Of a stretch of DNA of 64,000 nucleotides, positions 1 to 7,288 are shown piece after piece. Below the pieces are notes generated by a model that had not been told where the DNA came from, did no database searches, and saw nothing but the letters and a program-made list of their open reading frames with translations. A program made the position numbers and the translations under genes. Where the stretch lies: NCBI GenBank assembly GCA_000648925.1, contig JFHF01000002.1:186001-250000 (forward strand). Reading direction: 5' to 3'. Each line of letters starts with the position of its first letter. Position 1 is the stretch's first letter. The DNA comes from Caballeronia jiangsuensis (GTDB taxonomy: Bacteria; Pseudomonadota; Gammaproteobacteria; Burkholderiales; Burkholderiaceae).

Positions 1-327
1 CGCCTCGATATTCAGCAGGTTGATGAGCAGATGCTTCGCTTCCCAGTAGATCGGATCGTAGATCGTGGGCGTCATCGAATTGCGGTTCTGGTGCATGCCG
101 GGCGCGATGGACGGGCCGCTGAACGCATCGCCCGTGCCGGTCATGATGACCACGTCGTTTTCGCGGTCGCGGCCGACATCGAGAAAGGCCTGCTCGAACT
201 CGCGATGAGCCGTCAGGTTCCACACGAGCGGCTCGCCGTGCGTATGAAAGTGCATCTCCAGCACGCCGTCGCTGCGCGTCATGCGGATAGTCTCGAACTT
301 GTCTGCGTATTCGTCGAAATGGCTCAC
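1..327 (-). CDS. Crotonase-family hydrolase/hydratase, 3' end outside window
   Basis: The first 109 codons of a crotonase-superfamily protein (enoyl-CoA hydratase fold) are visible; the rest lies left of base 1. Reading begins at a GTG (325-327) preceded by an AGGAAAG ribosome site; no ATG is available near it. The segments DRENDVVIMTGTGDAFS and LLINLLNIEA, and the opening HFDEYADKFETIRM, closely follow the layout of 6-oxocamphor hydrolase, a carbon-carbon bond hydrolase of this superfamily that does not use CoA. The assignment to that subgroup is from recalled family sequence and is tentative. The gene is divergent from the MFS/molybdenum-hydroxylase operon and shares a 362-base control region with it, which suggests one catabolic regulon, perhaps for a cyclic ketone, terpenoid or aromatic compound. 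Confidence 0.8.
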   Translation of the reverse strand, partial: MSHFDEYADKFETIRMTRSDGVLEMHFHTHGEPLVWNLTAHREFEQAFLDVGRDRENDVVIMTGTGDAFSGPSIAPGMHQNRNSMTPTIYDPIYWEAKHLLINLLNIEA

Positions 328-425
328 GGCTCTTTCCTCTGCTGAACGTTGAAGATTCGCGCTGGCGACGGTCGCTCGGTTGCGACATGTCGCCAGGCAA
401 GGGTTTCAGCCGCCGATACTAGTTC

Positions 426-443
426 TGACTGATCGATCAGTCA
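426..443. promoter_or_regulatory. Perfect 18-bp palindrome, likely TetR-type operator
   Basis: TGACTGATCGATCAGTCA is a perfect inverted repeat in the divergent gap between the crotonase gene and the MFS operon. Length, symmetry and position fit an operator for a dimeric TetR-family repressor. No TetR gene lies inside the window, so the regulator would be encoded to the left or elsewhere. Confidence 0.6.
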
Positions 444-505
444 ACAAGGGAAATTCCGCCCGCGTTTCCGGTTGACCACCCGTTCGCTCGTCCGCTACTG
501 TGCTG

Positions 506-523
506 ACTGTTCGATCGATCAGT
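506..523. promoter_or_regulatory. Second, imperfect copy of the operator palindrome
   Basis: ACTGTTCGATCGATCAGT repeats the core of the 426-443 palindrome with a single mismatch between half-sites. The two centres are about 80 bp apart, close to eight helical turns, so one regulator could bind both on the same DNA face. The rest of the 328-689 gap shows no gene other than the short ORF listed separately. Confidence 0.5.
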
Positions 524-630
524 TTTTCGCTTCCTGCGGATCCGCGGCATTCGCCCGGATCCACGCAGCCCCGACAAAAGCTCATGCCGCCGGCCCGACC
601 GCACGCCGGCAGGCTCAAGGAGACAGCTTC

Positions 631-678
631 ATGAAACGCTTTCCGTCGTCCACGCGCCGTTTTCCCAACCTTCACTGA
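631..678 (+). CDS. Possible 15-residue leader peptide before the MFS gene
   Basis: An ATG preceded by AAGGAG at ideal distance opens a 15-codon frame (MKRFPSSTRRFPNLH) that stops 11 bases before the MFS start codon. The ribosome site is stronger than that of the MFS gene itself, so it may be a leader peptide that delivers ribosomes to the operon. It could equally be chance. Confidence 0.3.
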   Translation: MKRFPSSTRRFPNLH

Positions 679-689
679 GAGGGGCCGCC

Positions 690-2027
690 ATGTCGCGCAA
701 AATCGCTTTCGACGCCAACGCGCCCGCTCCGGTGACGACACCCGACGACACGCAGCGTGCGCTGTATTTCAAGGTTGCCGTTCGGCTCGTGCCGTTTCTG
801 ATCGTGTGTTACGTGGTTGCGTATCTCGACCGCATCAACGTCGGCTTCGCCAAGTTGCAGATGCAGGAGGCGCTCGGTTTCAGCGACGCCGTGTACGGTC
901 TGGGCGCGGGCATCTTTTTCATCGGCTACTTTCTGTTCGAAGTGCCGAGCAATCTGCTTTTGCAGCGTATCGGCGCGCGCAAGACCATCACGCGCATCAT
1001 GGTGCTGTGGGGCATCACCGGTTGCGCGATGGCGACGGTATCGAGTCCCGCCGCGTTCTACGTGCTGCGCTTTCTGCTCGGTGTGTTCGAGGCGGGCTTC
1101 TTTCCGGGCGTGGTCTATTTCCTGAGCCAGTGGTTCCCGCGCAGCCGGCGCGGGCAGATTCTCGGCCTCTTCATGACCGGCTTTCCGATCGCGGGCATGA
1201 TCGGCGGCCCGATATCAGGATGGGCGATGTCGCATCTCGCGGGCATCGCGGGTCTCGCGGGCTGGCAGTGGCTGTATATCGTCGAAGCGGTGCCGGCGGT
1301 GCTGCTGGGCATCGTGACGTGGTTCACGCTGCCGGACGACATCGAACGCGCCCGATGGCTCACCGAGCCGGAGCGCGACACCTTGCGCCATGCATTGCGC
1401 GCGGAAGGGCACGACGAGGGCTCGAAACATGCCGGCCAGTTGCGGCAGGTGATCGCCGACCCGAAGGTGTATCTCATGAGCTTCGCGTACTTCACGTTCA
1501 TTTGCGGCACGTATGCGCTGAGTTTCTGGCTGCCGACGGTGCTGAAGGCCGCGGGCGCGACGAGCGTGGAGCGTATCGGCTGGCTGTCGGCGATTCCGTA
1601 CGGCATCGCGGCCATCGGCATGGTGCTGATCTGCCGTCACTCGGACCGGCTGCTCGAACGTCGCTGGCACGGTGCGCTGTCCGCCTTTGCCGGAGCCATC
1701 GCGCTTTCGCTGCTGCCGCTTCTGGCGCATGATCTGACTGCGACCATCGTGCTGCTGACGATCGCATCGATCACCGTGTTCGTCACCATTCCGCTGCTGT
1801 GGTCGCTCGCGTCGGATTACTTCGCGGGCTCGCCGGCCGCCGCGGCCGCCATCGCGTTCGTCAACAGCCTGGGTCTTCTGGGCGGCTTCGCCAGTCCGTT
1901 CGCGATGGGCTGGCTCAAGACCCTGAGCGGCACGCTGAACAGCGGTCTCTATCTGATGACGACGCTGCTCGCACTCGGCGCCTGCGCCATGCTGTGCATG
2001 CGCGCCGGAGCACGGACAAACGGATGA
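690..2027 (+). CDS. MFS permease, anion:cation symporter type
   Basis: This is a 445-aa, twelve-helix major facilitator of the ACS type, the group that imports organic anions such as aromatic carboxylates and sugar acids. The ACS signature is visible in YLDRINVGFAKLQM in helix 1, followed by YGLGAGIFFIGYFLFEVPSN in helix 2 and GVFEAGFFPGVVYFLSQWF in helix 4. Both six-helix halves are intact. The gene heads an operon whose next gene overlaps its stop codon (ATGA at 2024-2027), so it probably imports the substrate of the molybdenum hydroxylase that follows. The substrate cannot be read from sequence. Confidence 0.85.
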   Translation: MSRKIAFDANAPAPVTTPDDTQRALYFKVAVRLVPFLIVCYVVAYLDRINVGFAKLQMQEALGFSDAVYGLGAGIFFIGYFLFEVPSNLLLQRIGARKTITRIMVLWGITGCAMATVSSPAAFYVLRFLLGVFEAGFFPGVVYFLSQWFPRSRRGQILGLFMTGFPIAGMIGGPISGWAMSHLAGIAGLAGWQWLYIVEAVPAVLLGIVTWFTLPDDIERARWLTEPERDTLRHALRAEGHDEGSKHAGQLRQVIADPKVYLMSFAYFTFICGTYALSFWLPTVLKAAGATSVERIGWLSAIPYGIAAIGMVLICRHSDRLLERRWHGALSAFAGAIALSLLPLLAHDLTATIVLLTIASITVFVTIPLLWSLASDYFAGSPAAAAAIAFVNSLGLLGGFASPFAMGWLKTLSGTLNSGLYLMTTLLALGACAMLCMRAGARTNG

Positions 2028-4456
2028 CGAACGAAGCGACGAACCCAACGCAAGCGCAGCCGGCACACATGGAACAGACCTTCGAGGATGCATCGCCGGG
2101 AAGCCTGCTGGGCGCGAGCGTCGCCCGGCTGGACGGCGCGCGATTCGTGTCGGGACGGGTGGACTACAGCGCCGATCTCATTCCGCAAGGCGCGCTCCAT
2201 CTCGCGATCCTGCGCAGCGCTCACGCCTGCGCGACCCTCGTTTCGATCGATCTGTCCGATGCGCTCGCGATGCCCGGCGTCGTCGCCGGTCTGACGGGCG
2301 AAGACGCCGCGCGTCTGTCCGATGCCATGCCGCCCGCGATGGATCTGCCGTCCAAAGGCGCGCGCGGTCCGCTGCAGAGCCGCTGTCTCGCATTGGGCCA
2401 CGCGACGTACTTCGGGCAGCCGGTCGCGGCGCTCGTGGCGACATCGGTCCAAGATGCGCAAGCGGCGCTCGAGAAGATTCGCGTCGAATACGAAGTGCAT
2501 GTGCCGACGGCGAACGCGCACGACGCCTTGCGCGAAGGTGCGCCGATCGTCCAGCCCGGCTGGGACACGAACCTCCTCGTGCGCGACCGCATCCGTTCGG
2601 GCGATGCCGATGCCGCTTTCGCGCGCGCGGCGCACGTCGCGCGGGGCGAACTGACGATCGGCGCATCGACGAGCGCGCCGATGGAAACGCTCTGCTATAT
2701 CGCCGAATGGGACGCACGCGGCGAACGCTATACGCTGACTGGCACGTTCCAGAATCCTCATACGAGCCGCTGGCTGTTAGCGGCGGCGCTGCGCGTGAAG
2801 GAGTCGCAGGTGCGGGTGATCGCGCCGCGCATTGGCGGAACGTTCGGGCTCAAGATGGCGGGGCATCCGGAGGAAGTGCTGGTCGCGCTGTTCAGCCGCA
2901 TCACGAAGCGCCCGGTCGCGTGGGTCGAGGAGCGGCGCGAAACGCTGCTCGCGGGCGCGCGCTCGCAACATCACAGCTTCGAGATCGCGGCGGACGAGCA
3001 CGGCAGGCTGATCGGCTGGCGCGACCGGATGCTGGTCGACGTCGGCATCATCGGTGCGGGTCATAGCTGGGCGATGGCGCTCGTCACGCCGGCCGTGTTT
3101 CCGACCGTCTATACCATCGAGCATTGCGATATCGAATGCGCGCTCGCCATCACCAACCAGCCGCCGTGGCAGGCCATTCGCGGTTACGGCAAGGAGATCG
3201 GCAACCTCGTGCTGGAGCGCGCCGTCGATCTGCTCGCCCGTCAGACCGGCATCGATCCGGTCGAGCTGCGGCGGCGCAATCTGGTTGCGCGCGAAGCCTT
3301 GCCGCGTCTGCTGCCATCGGGGCTCAACGTGGATAGCGGCGACTATCCGGGCGGCCTCGAACAATTGCTGACCCTGTTCGATTACCCGCGATGGCAGGCG
3401 CGCTCGCGGGCCGCGCGTGACACGGAGCGGCGCATCGGCATAGGGATCGCATTCGAACTGACGCCGGAAGGCGGCGCGCGGCCCGGCAACTTTCCCAACG
3501 GCTACGAGACATCGACCGTGCGCATGATGCCCTCGGGCGACGTGCAGGTGCTCACGGGCGTGACATCGCCCGGCAGCGGCAGCGACACCGGCATCGCGCA
3601 GATGGTGGCGGGCGAACTGGGCTTGCGCGCGGATCAGGTGCGCGTGATCGAAGGCGACACCGACGTGACGCCGCTCGGCACCGGCAACGCCAGCAGCCGC
3701 GCGCTGATGTACGGCGGGACCGCCGCGTATCTGGCCGCGCAGGAGTTGCGCGAGCGGCTTCGGCAATGCGCGGCCAACATGCTCGGCGGCGCGCCCGGCG
3801 ATATCGTGCTCCGTGACGGCCACGCGCAACGCATGACGGACGGCGGGAAGATCGCCGTGGCGGAACTCGCGCTCGGTGCGCATCTGCGGCCATTCACGGT
3901 GGCGGCGGGCGTGACGCTCCCGCTGGAAGTGACGCGCAGCTTCGCGCCGAAGAACGTGCGCGTGGAGCCGGACGCGCAGGGCCGCATCGCCACGTATCCG
4001 ACGTTTTCCTACTCCGTGCATGCCGTGGCGCTCGAACTCGACATGCTCACCGGCAACAGCAAGCTGCTCGACTACGCCGTCGTCCACGACTGCGGCACGA
4101 TGATCAACCCCGCGCTCGTCGAAGCACAACTGCGCGGCGCGATCGTCATGGGGATCGGCGTCGCGTTGTGGGAACTCATCCGGTTCGACGAACGGCATCG
4201 CATGATCACCGATCGCTTCAAGAGCTACCTGTTGCCGCGTGCGAACGATCTGCCGCCGATTCGCGTCGGGCATCGCGTCACGCTCAATCCGTTTCATCCG
4301 CTCGGCATGAAGGGCGCGGGGGAATCGGGACTCGGCGGGGCGCTCGCCGCCGTCAGCAACGCCGTGGCGAATGCGCTCGGCGACGATGCGCGGCTCGAAC
4401 ACGTACCGGCGGCACCCGCGCGCGTCATCGCTTCCCTTAAGGAGCGATGCGCATGA
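2024..4456 (+). CDS. Molybdopterin-binding subunit of xanthine dehydrogenase-family hydroxylase
   Basis: This is the 810-aa catalytic subunit of a three-component molybdenum hydroxylase (CoxL/CutL/XdhB-like), a family that hydroxylates aldehydes, purines or N-heteroaromatics at the Mo-cytosine dinucleotide cofactor. Family landmarks include RIGGTFGLKM near residue 280, the Pro/Arg-containing QPPWQAIRGYGK, TGVTSPGSGSDT, and the C-terminal GMKGAGESGLGG, where Glu767 occupies the position of the conserved active-site base. The start at 2024 overlaps the MFS stop; an internal ATG at 2069 is a weaker alternative. The residues that distinguish CO dehydrogenase (VAYRCSFR motif) are absent, so it is not a CO-oxidising form. 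It is translationally coupled to the FAD and Fe-S subunits. Dedicated cofactor-insertion chaperones are not in view. Confidence 0.88.
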   Translation: MTNEATNPTQAQPAHMEQTFEDASPGSLLGASVARLDGARFVSGRVDYSADLIPQGALHLAILRSAHACATLVSIDLSDALAMPGVVAGLTGEDAARLSDAMPPAMDLPSKGARGPLQSRCLALGHATYFGQPVAALVATSVQDAQAALEKIRVEYEVHVPTANAHDALREGAPIVQPGWDTNLLVRDRIRSGDADAAFARAAHVARGELTIGASTSAPMETLCYIAEWDARGERYTLTGTFQNPHTSRWLLAAALRVKESQVRVIAPRIGGTFGLKMAGHPEEVLVALFSRITKRPVAWVEERRETLLAGARSQHHSFEIAADEHGRLIGWRDRMLVDVGIIGAGHSWAMALVTPAVFPTVYTIEHCDIECALAITNQPPWQAIRGYGKEIGNLVLERAVDLLARQTGIDPVELRRRNLVAREALPRLLPSGLNVDSGDYPGGLEQLLTLFDYPRWQARSRAARDTERRIGIGIAFELTPEGGARPGNFPNGYETSTVRMMPSGDVQVLTGVTSPGSGSDTGIAQMVAGELGLRADQVRVIEGDTDVTPLGTGNASSRALMYGGTAAYLAAQELRERLRQCAANMLGGAPGDIVLRDGHAQRMTDGGKIAVAELALGAHLRPFTVAAGVTLPLEVTRSFAPKNVRVEPDAQGRIATYPTFSYSVHAVALELDMLTGNSKLLDYAVVHDCGTMINPALVEAQLRGAIVMGIGVALWELIRFDERHRMITDRFKSYLLPRANDLPPIRVGHRVTLNPFHPLGMKGAGESGLGGALAAVSNAVANALGDDARLEHVPAAPARVIASLKERCA

Positions 4457-5313
4457 TCGGCCATTACTTCGAGTTTCATCAGCCGGCGACACTCGGCGAA
4501 GCCTGCGGCCTGCTGGCCCGCTTCCAGGACGATGCATCCGTGCTCGGCGGCGGCACGATGCTGGTGCCGTCGATGTCGGCGAATCTCGCGCGGCCGGGTC
4601 ATCTGATCGGTCTCGCGGCGCTCGGCCTGAACGAGATCGCGCTCGCCGACACGCATCTGCATATCGGCGCCATGACGACGTATGCGCGCCTGCTCGCCTC
4701 GCCGCTCGTCGCAACGCACGCGCCGCTGCTCGCCGCGATGACCGCGCAGGTCACGGGCGGCGCGTCGATTCTGAATCAGGGCACGCTCGGCGGGGCCGCG
4801 AGCTTCGCGAATCCGTCGTCGGATGCACCGGGCTGTCTCGCCGCGCTGGAGGCGATCTTCGAGCTGAGCTCGTCGGGTGGCGTGCGTCACATCGCGGCAA
4901 GCGATTTTTTCATCGACGCCTTTCGCACCGCACGGCGCGCCGACGAAATTCTCACCGGCATTCGCGTGCCGCGCGATGCGACGCTCGTCTGCTGCGAGTA
5001 TCAAAAGTACAAGGCGAGCGCGAGTTCGTGGCCGATCGTGACGGTCGCGTGTTCGCTGCATCGAAGCGACGAGATGAGCGTGCGGCTCGCGGTCGGCGCG
5101 GCCGGGCAGCGGCCTGCGTATCGGCGGTTCGTGATCGACGAAGACACGCTGCGCGCGCCCGATGCCTTCATCGAACACGCGGCGCTGAGTGCGCAGGATC
5201 TCGTCGGCGCCGGCTGGAGCGACGAACTCGCGGATGGCAACTACCGTCGCGCGATCGTGCCGGGTGTGGTGAAGCGGCACGTGCGCAGCGTACTTACCGG
5301 AAGCAGGCTATGA
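4447..5313 (+). CDS. FAD-binding subunit of molybdenum hydroxylase (CoxM/CutM-like)
   Basis: This 288-aa medium subunit carries FAD and passes electrons from the 2Fe-2S subunit to an acceptor. The two flavin-binding signatures are visible: LGGGTMLVP near residue 35, and TLGGAASFANPSSD near residue 115, which replaces the more usual TxGGN form. A C-terminal CO-dehydrogenase flavoprotein domain follows. Its ATG lies ten bases inside the Mo subunit frame and its stop overlaps the next start codon, so the three subunits are translationally coupled in Mo-FAD-FeS order. Confidence 0.88.
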   Translation: MRMIGHYFEFHQPATLGEACGLLARFQDDASVLGGGTMLVPSMSANLARPGHLIGLAALGLNEIALADTHLHIGAMTTYARLLASPLVATHAPLLAAMTAQVTGGASILNQGTLGGAASFANPSSDAPGCLAALEAIFELSSSGGVRHIAASDFFIDAFRTARRADEILTGIRVPRDATLVCCEYQKYKASASSWPIVTVACSLHRSDEMSVRLAVGAAGQRPAYRRFVIDEDTLRAPDAFIEHAALSAQDLVGAGWSDELADGNYRRAIVPGVVKRHVRSVLTGSRL

Positions 5314-5777
5314 AAGGAACGATCGAGGTGCGGCTCACGCTCAACGGCGAGCCGCGTTGCGTGCAGGCGGATTCGCGCCAGTTGCTCGTCGAACTGATTC
5401 GGGATGCGCTGGATGCCAAAGGCACGCGTATCGGCTGTCTGACCGGCGATTGCGGCGCGTGCACGGTGCTGATCGATGGCGAGGTGCGCAAGTCCTGCCT
5501 CGTGCTGGCGGCATCGATAAGCGGCAATGATGTGCGGACCATCGAAGGCATCGAGGGCATCGAAGCGTTGCAGGAGGCGTTTATCGCCGAGAACGGGTTT
5601 CAGTGCGGCTTCTGCACGAGCGGGATGATCGTCGCGGCGGCGGACCTGCTCGGGAACAATCCTCGGCCGAGCCGCGATGAGATTCGGCGCGCCATCAGCG
5701 GCAATCTGTGTCGATGCACGGGCTACGAAAGCATCGTCGAGGCGATACATCGCGCGGCGCACGGCGCAACCGGCTGA
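5310..5777 (+). CDS. 2Fe-2S subunit of molybdenum hydroxylase (CoxS/CutS-like)
   Basis: This 155-aa small subunit has both expected clusters. The plant-ferredoxin-type site uses Cys43, Cys48, Cys51 and Cys63, and the C-terminal helical site uses Cys99, Cys102, Cys134 and Cys136 (CGFC and CRC motifs). It relays electrons from the Mo centre to the FAD subunit. The start is the ATG overlapping the FAD subunit stop at 5310-5313; an upstream extension of the open frame would lie entirely inside the FAD gene. All eight cysteines are intact, so the complex looks functional. Confidence 0.9.
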   Translation: MKGTIEVRLTLNGEPRCVQADSRQLLVELIRDALDAKGTRIGCLTGDCGACTVLIDGEVRKSCLVLAASISGNDVRTIEGIEGIEALQEAFIAENGFQCGFCTSGMIVAAADLLGNNPRPSRDEIRRAISGNLCRCTGYESIVEAIHRAAHGATG

Positions 5778-5867
5778 CGTCGCGCTCGACTCAGCCGCGC
5801 CGCGAGTCACGCGCCAGCCGGTCTCGCGACCACGACGCGCTTCACGAATCACCGCAAGGAGGAAACG

Positions 5868-6182
5868 ATGTCTCAGCAACCCGGCGTCACGATCTACGTG
5901 ACTTATGAAGGTGAACCCGGCGTTCGTTTCGATCGCGCGTATTACGTGGATCATCATCTGCCGCTCGTGATGCGGCATTGGTCGCGATACGGTCTGCAAA
6001 GCGTCGCGGCGTTTTTCCCGGCAGCGGCGCAAGCGGGAACGCTCGCCATCTGCGAATGCCGCTTTAGCGACATGGCATCGGTCGATGCGGCGTTCGCTTC
6101 GCCTGAAGCGGCCGAAGTGATGGCCGACCTGCCGAATTTCACCGATCTCGCGGCGCATCGCTCACGCGCAACGCCGCTATAA
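5868..6182 (+). CDS. EthD-family small protein
   Basis: This 104-aa protein has the ferredoxin-like alpha/beta fold of the EthD family. It shows the early YVTYEGEPGVRFDRAYYVDH stretch with the Tyr/His-rich DHHLPLV core. EthD was first noted as essential in ethyl tert-butyl ether degradation, and members often accompany catabolic oxygenases or hydroxylases; their chemistry is mostly undefined. A strong AAGGAGGAAACG ribosome site precedes the ATG. It lies 90 bases after the hydroxylase genes, on the same strand, and probably belongs to the same operon. Confidence 0.8.
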   Translation: MSQQPGVTIYVTYEGEPGVRFDRAYYVDHHLPLVMRHWSRYGLQSVAAFFPAAAQAGTLAICECRFSDMASVDAAFASPEAAEVMADLPNFTDLAAHRSRATPL

Positions 6183-6247
6183 AGCAGTTAGAGCCGTGGC
6201 ACATCGCGCCCGCGCGCATCATCTGATTCATTGCAAGGAGAAGAACC

Positions 6248-7105
6248 ATGGAAATCGGCATCATCGGACTGGGCGCGATGGGGCGTGCGATGGCGCGCAA
6301 TCTCGCGCGCGCGGGACATGACGTGAAAGCGTGGAACCGCTCGGGCGGATCGGTGGATGGTGTGACGATGGTCGCATCGCCCGTCGAGGCATTTCGGGGC
6401 GATGCGGTCTTCACCATGCTGTCCGACGACGACGCGATCCGCTCGACGCTGATCGCGTCCGGCGTACTTGCGCAAGCGAAGGCAGGTCTCGTGCATGTGG
6501 TCGCATCGACGATCTCGGTCGCGTTCGCACGCGAACTGGTCGCGCTCCATGCGGCGGCGGGCATCGGCTACGTGTCGGCGCCCGTGCTCGGACGACCCGA
6601 TGTCGCGGCGAAAGGCGAACTCAATGTACTGGCGGGAGGACCGCCGGATGCAATCGCAAAGGTGCGGCCGCTGCTCGATGTGATCGGCGGCCGCATCTGG
6701 GACATGGGCGACGAAGCGCCGACCGCGAACGCCGCGAAGATTGCCTGCAACATGATGATCACGATGGCGATCGAAGCGATGGCCGAGGCCGTCGTGCTCA
6801 CAGAAGCGAACGGTTTGCCGCGCGAGCGCTTTTTCGATGTGATTCTGAATACGCTGTTCGGCAGCCGCTCGTATCAGGTGTACTCGGCGAACATCGCCAA
6901 TGCGAACTACGAACCGGGCTTCAAGGCGACGCTCGGGTTGAAGGATTTAAAGCTCGCGTCCCAGGCGGCCGCGGACGCGGGCCGCACGTTGCCGATGCTC
7001 ACCGCTGTGCATGGACGCATGAGCGAAACGGTCGCCGCGGGGATGGGCGAAAGCGACTGGTCGGCGATGGCGAAATACACGATCGAGTCGGATCGGTCGA
7101 AGTAG
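6248..7105 (+). CDS. NAD(P)-dependent oxidoreductase, 3-hydroxyisobutyrate dehydrogenase-like
   Basis: This 285-aa beta-hydroxyacid dehydrogenase family protein has an N-terminal Rossmann domain with IGIIGLGAMGRAMARNL (GxGxxG), the substrate-site VSAPVLGRPDVAAKGEL motif near residue 115, and an all-helical C-terminal domain with the catalytic-lysine region AKIACNMM near residue 165. The family reduces or oxidises 3-hydroxyacids, tartronate semialdehyde or small imines and aldehydes. An AAGGAG site precedes the ATG. Its place at the end of the hydroxylase operon points to a late oxidation or reduction step in the same pathway. Confidence 0.82.
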   Translation: MEIGIIGLGAMGRAMARNLARAGHDVKAWNRSGGSVDGVTMVASPVEAFRGDAVFTMLSDDDAIRSTLIASGVLAQAKAGLVHVVASTISVAFARELVALHAAAGIGYVSAPVLGRPDVAAKGELNVLAGGPPDAIAKVRPLLDVIGGRIWDMGDEAPTANAAKIACNMMITMAIEAMAEAVVLTEANGLPRERFFDVILNTLFGSRSYQVYSANIANANYEPGFKATLGLKDLKLASQAAADAGRTLPMLTAVHGRMSETVAAGMGESDWSAMAKYTIESDRSK

Positions 7106-7288
7106 TTCTTTCATTCGTCCAGGAAAAGCCGGTTGTTTGCCGGCGCAGACGATTTTCATATCGAACAGGTCAGGTTTGGGCCGCCAAGTGCCGGAGCGCC
7201 GTGCATCGTTCAGTCCGCAAGCGGGGGTGAGTCGAAGACGTATATCATTGCGATTGACCACGACGCCTGCTCCGCGCGCCGCACCGAT

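Noticed and set aside
1799..2023. Upstream extension of the molybdopterin subunit frame into the MFS gene
   Set aside because: The added residues are antisense-like Arg-rich sequence; ATG 2024 overlapping the MFS stop fits operon coupling.
2777..4714. 645-codon minus-strand frame opposite the molybdopterin subunit gene
   Set aside because: Arg/Ala/His-rich composition, no recognisable domain, and full overlap with a well-supported gene in a coupled operon.
7128..7144. GCCGG/CCGGC hairpin after the oxidoreductase gene as terminator
   Set aside because: Stem of five base pairs without a T-run, and it overlaps the possible TTG start of the kinase.
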